A DNA stretch of 7,110 nt from Bacteroidota bacterium (GTDB lineage: Bacteria; Bacteroidota; Bacteroidia; Bacteroidales; Prolixibacteraceae): contig JAEYNZ010000147.1 of the NCBI GenBank assembly GCA_023412195.1, positions 1-7,110 of the forward strand, in the 5' to 3' direction. Positions 6,342 through 7,110 of this stretch are shown one piece after another. The notes beneath the pieces were generated by a model. That model did no database searches and had not been told where the DNA came from. It was given only the letters and a program-made list of their open reading frames with translations. The position numbers were made by a program, and so were the translations under genes. The first letter of the stretch is position 1. Each line of letters starts with the position of its first letter.

Positions 6342-7110
6342 ATGAAAACAGCAATTCTTATCCTTTTATTAACCGGATTTACGTTCATTGCACATTCACA
6401 ACCTGTAAAAGAAAATGGCCGGTTAAGTGTCAAAGGCAAACAACTTGTAAATCAATCAGGAAAGCCTTTAATGCTTGCAGGGGTCAGCTACGGATGGCAT
6501 AACTGGTGGCCGCGTTTTTACAATAAGGAATCGGTAAAGTGGCTGAAGGAAGACTGGGGATGCAATGTGGTCAGGGCAGCCATGGGCGTTGGCCCGAAAG
6601 GAAGCTATTTCGACCGGCGTGATTGGTCGGTGGATAAAATGGAAGCTGTAATAAATGGTGCCATTGAAAATGACATCTACATCATCATCGACTGGCACAG
6701 TCATGATATTCATGAAAAGGAAGCCAAAACCTTTTTTTCTGAAATGGCACAAAAATATGGCAGTTATCCGCATGTTATTTATGAAATTTTCAATGAACCG
6801 GTTCATGATTCATGGGAGGACGTGAAAAAATATTCAGTTGAAGTAATCAAAGCCATTCGTGAACACGATCCTGACAATATTATTTTAGTGGGATGTCCGC
6901 ATTGGGATCAGGATATCCATATAGTAGCCGATTCTCCCATCGAAGGTTTTGACAACCTGATGTACACTGTTCATTTTTACGCTGCCACACATAAACAGTC
7001 ATTGCGCGACAGGAGTAATTATGCCATCAGTAAAGGCATTCCAATTTTTATTTCTGAATCGGCAGGTATGGAAGCCAGTGGTAACGGGCCAATCAATTAT
7101 GAAGAATGGC
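6342..7110 (+). CDS. Secreted GH5 endoglucanase (GH5_2-like), 3' end outside window
   Basis: An open frame starts at ATG 6342, 14 A/T-rich bases after the previous stop, and runs off the right edge after 256 codons. Residues 1-19 form a signal peptide (cleavage likely after AHS). The mature part opens with NGRLSVKGKQLVNQSGKPL and follows Bacillus Cel5A (GH5_2) closely: VKWLKEDWGCNVVRAAM with R78, IYIIIDWHSH with H119, VIYEIFNEP with N151 and acid/base E152, IREHDPDNIILVG, YTVHFYAATH with H211 and Y213, and SKGIPIFISES with nucleophile E239. GH5_2 enzymes are mostly endo-beta-1,4-glucanases. Oddly, the residues after the nucleophile are SAG where the family usually has WG. The last barrel strand with its conserved Trp, and any CBM or sorting tail, lie beyond the window. 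Tight spacing suggests co-transcription with the preceding GH5 gene. Confidence 0.9.
   Translation, partial: MKTAILILLLTGFTFIAHSQPVKENGRLSVKGKQLVNQSGKPLMLAGVSYGWHNWWPRFYNKESVKWLKEDWGCNVVRAAMGVGPKGSYFDRRDWSVDKMEAVINGAIENDIYIIIDWHSHDIHEKEAKTFFSEMAQKYGSYPHVIYEIFNEPVHDSWEDVKKYSVEVIKAIREHDPDNIILVGCPHWDQDIHIVADSPIEGFDNLMYTVHFYAATHKQSLRDRSNYAISKGIPIFISESAGMEASGNGPINYEEW

Noticed and set aside
6107..6806. Minus-strand ORFs of 110 and 112 codons opposite the end of the first GH5 and the start of the second GH5 gene
   Set aside because: The plus strand carries clear conserved GH5 and sorting-domain coding sequence here, including catalytic motifs, so the antisense frames are chance openings.
1..7110. 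CRISPR array, tRNA, rRNA or riboswitch
   Set aside because: No regularly spaced direct repeats, no tRNA-like cloverleaf and no conserved RNA core were seen; nearly all sequence after 298 is protein-coding.

Overview
The window looks like genomic DNA from a gliding or polysaccharide-degrading member of the Bacteroidota, possibly a Marinilabiliales- or Cytophagales-like lineage. The evidence is type IX secretion (T9SS) C-terminal sorting domains on secreted proteins, AT-rich gene starts without Shine-Dalgarno sequences, moderate-to-low GC, and a Bacteroidota-style glycoside hydrolase cluster. The exact taxon cannot be read from the sequence.

Layout: positions 1-113 hold the last 36 codons of an upstream gene, most likely an IS4-type transposase. 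Positions 114-298 are an AT-rich intergenic stretch that should carry the promoter of the locus. Positions 299-4276 encode a 1325-residue secreted protein with two lamin-tail-like modules, a cadherin-like beta-sandwich, about six divergent copies of a small beta-rich repeat, and a canonical T9SS sorting tail; no enzyme domain is visible. A near-perfect hairpin followed by eight Ts sits at 4296-4333, only 11 bases before the next start codon. Positions 4345-6327 encode a 660-residue multimodular GH5 enzyme (closest recalled match Thermotoga maritima Cel5A, subfamily GH5_25) with an Fn3-like linker, a CBM6-like domain and a degenerate T9SS tail. Fourteen bases later, at 6342, a second secreted GH5 enzyme of a different subfamily (GH5_2-like, as in Bacillus Cel5A) begins and runs off the window end.

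All three complete or partial secreted genes point the same way and probably form one unit for breakdown of a beta-linked glucan or mannan (cellulose, mixed-linkage glucan, glucomannan) outside the cell. The two GH5 enzymes would cut the polymer. The large repeat protein is inferred to be a non-catalytic surface or matrix partner. No SusC/SusD pair, regulator or transporter is present in the window, so this is not a demonstrated polysaccharide utilization locus. The least explained element is the 1325-residue protein; the hairpin between it and the first enzyme is the most notable regulatory signal.
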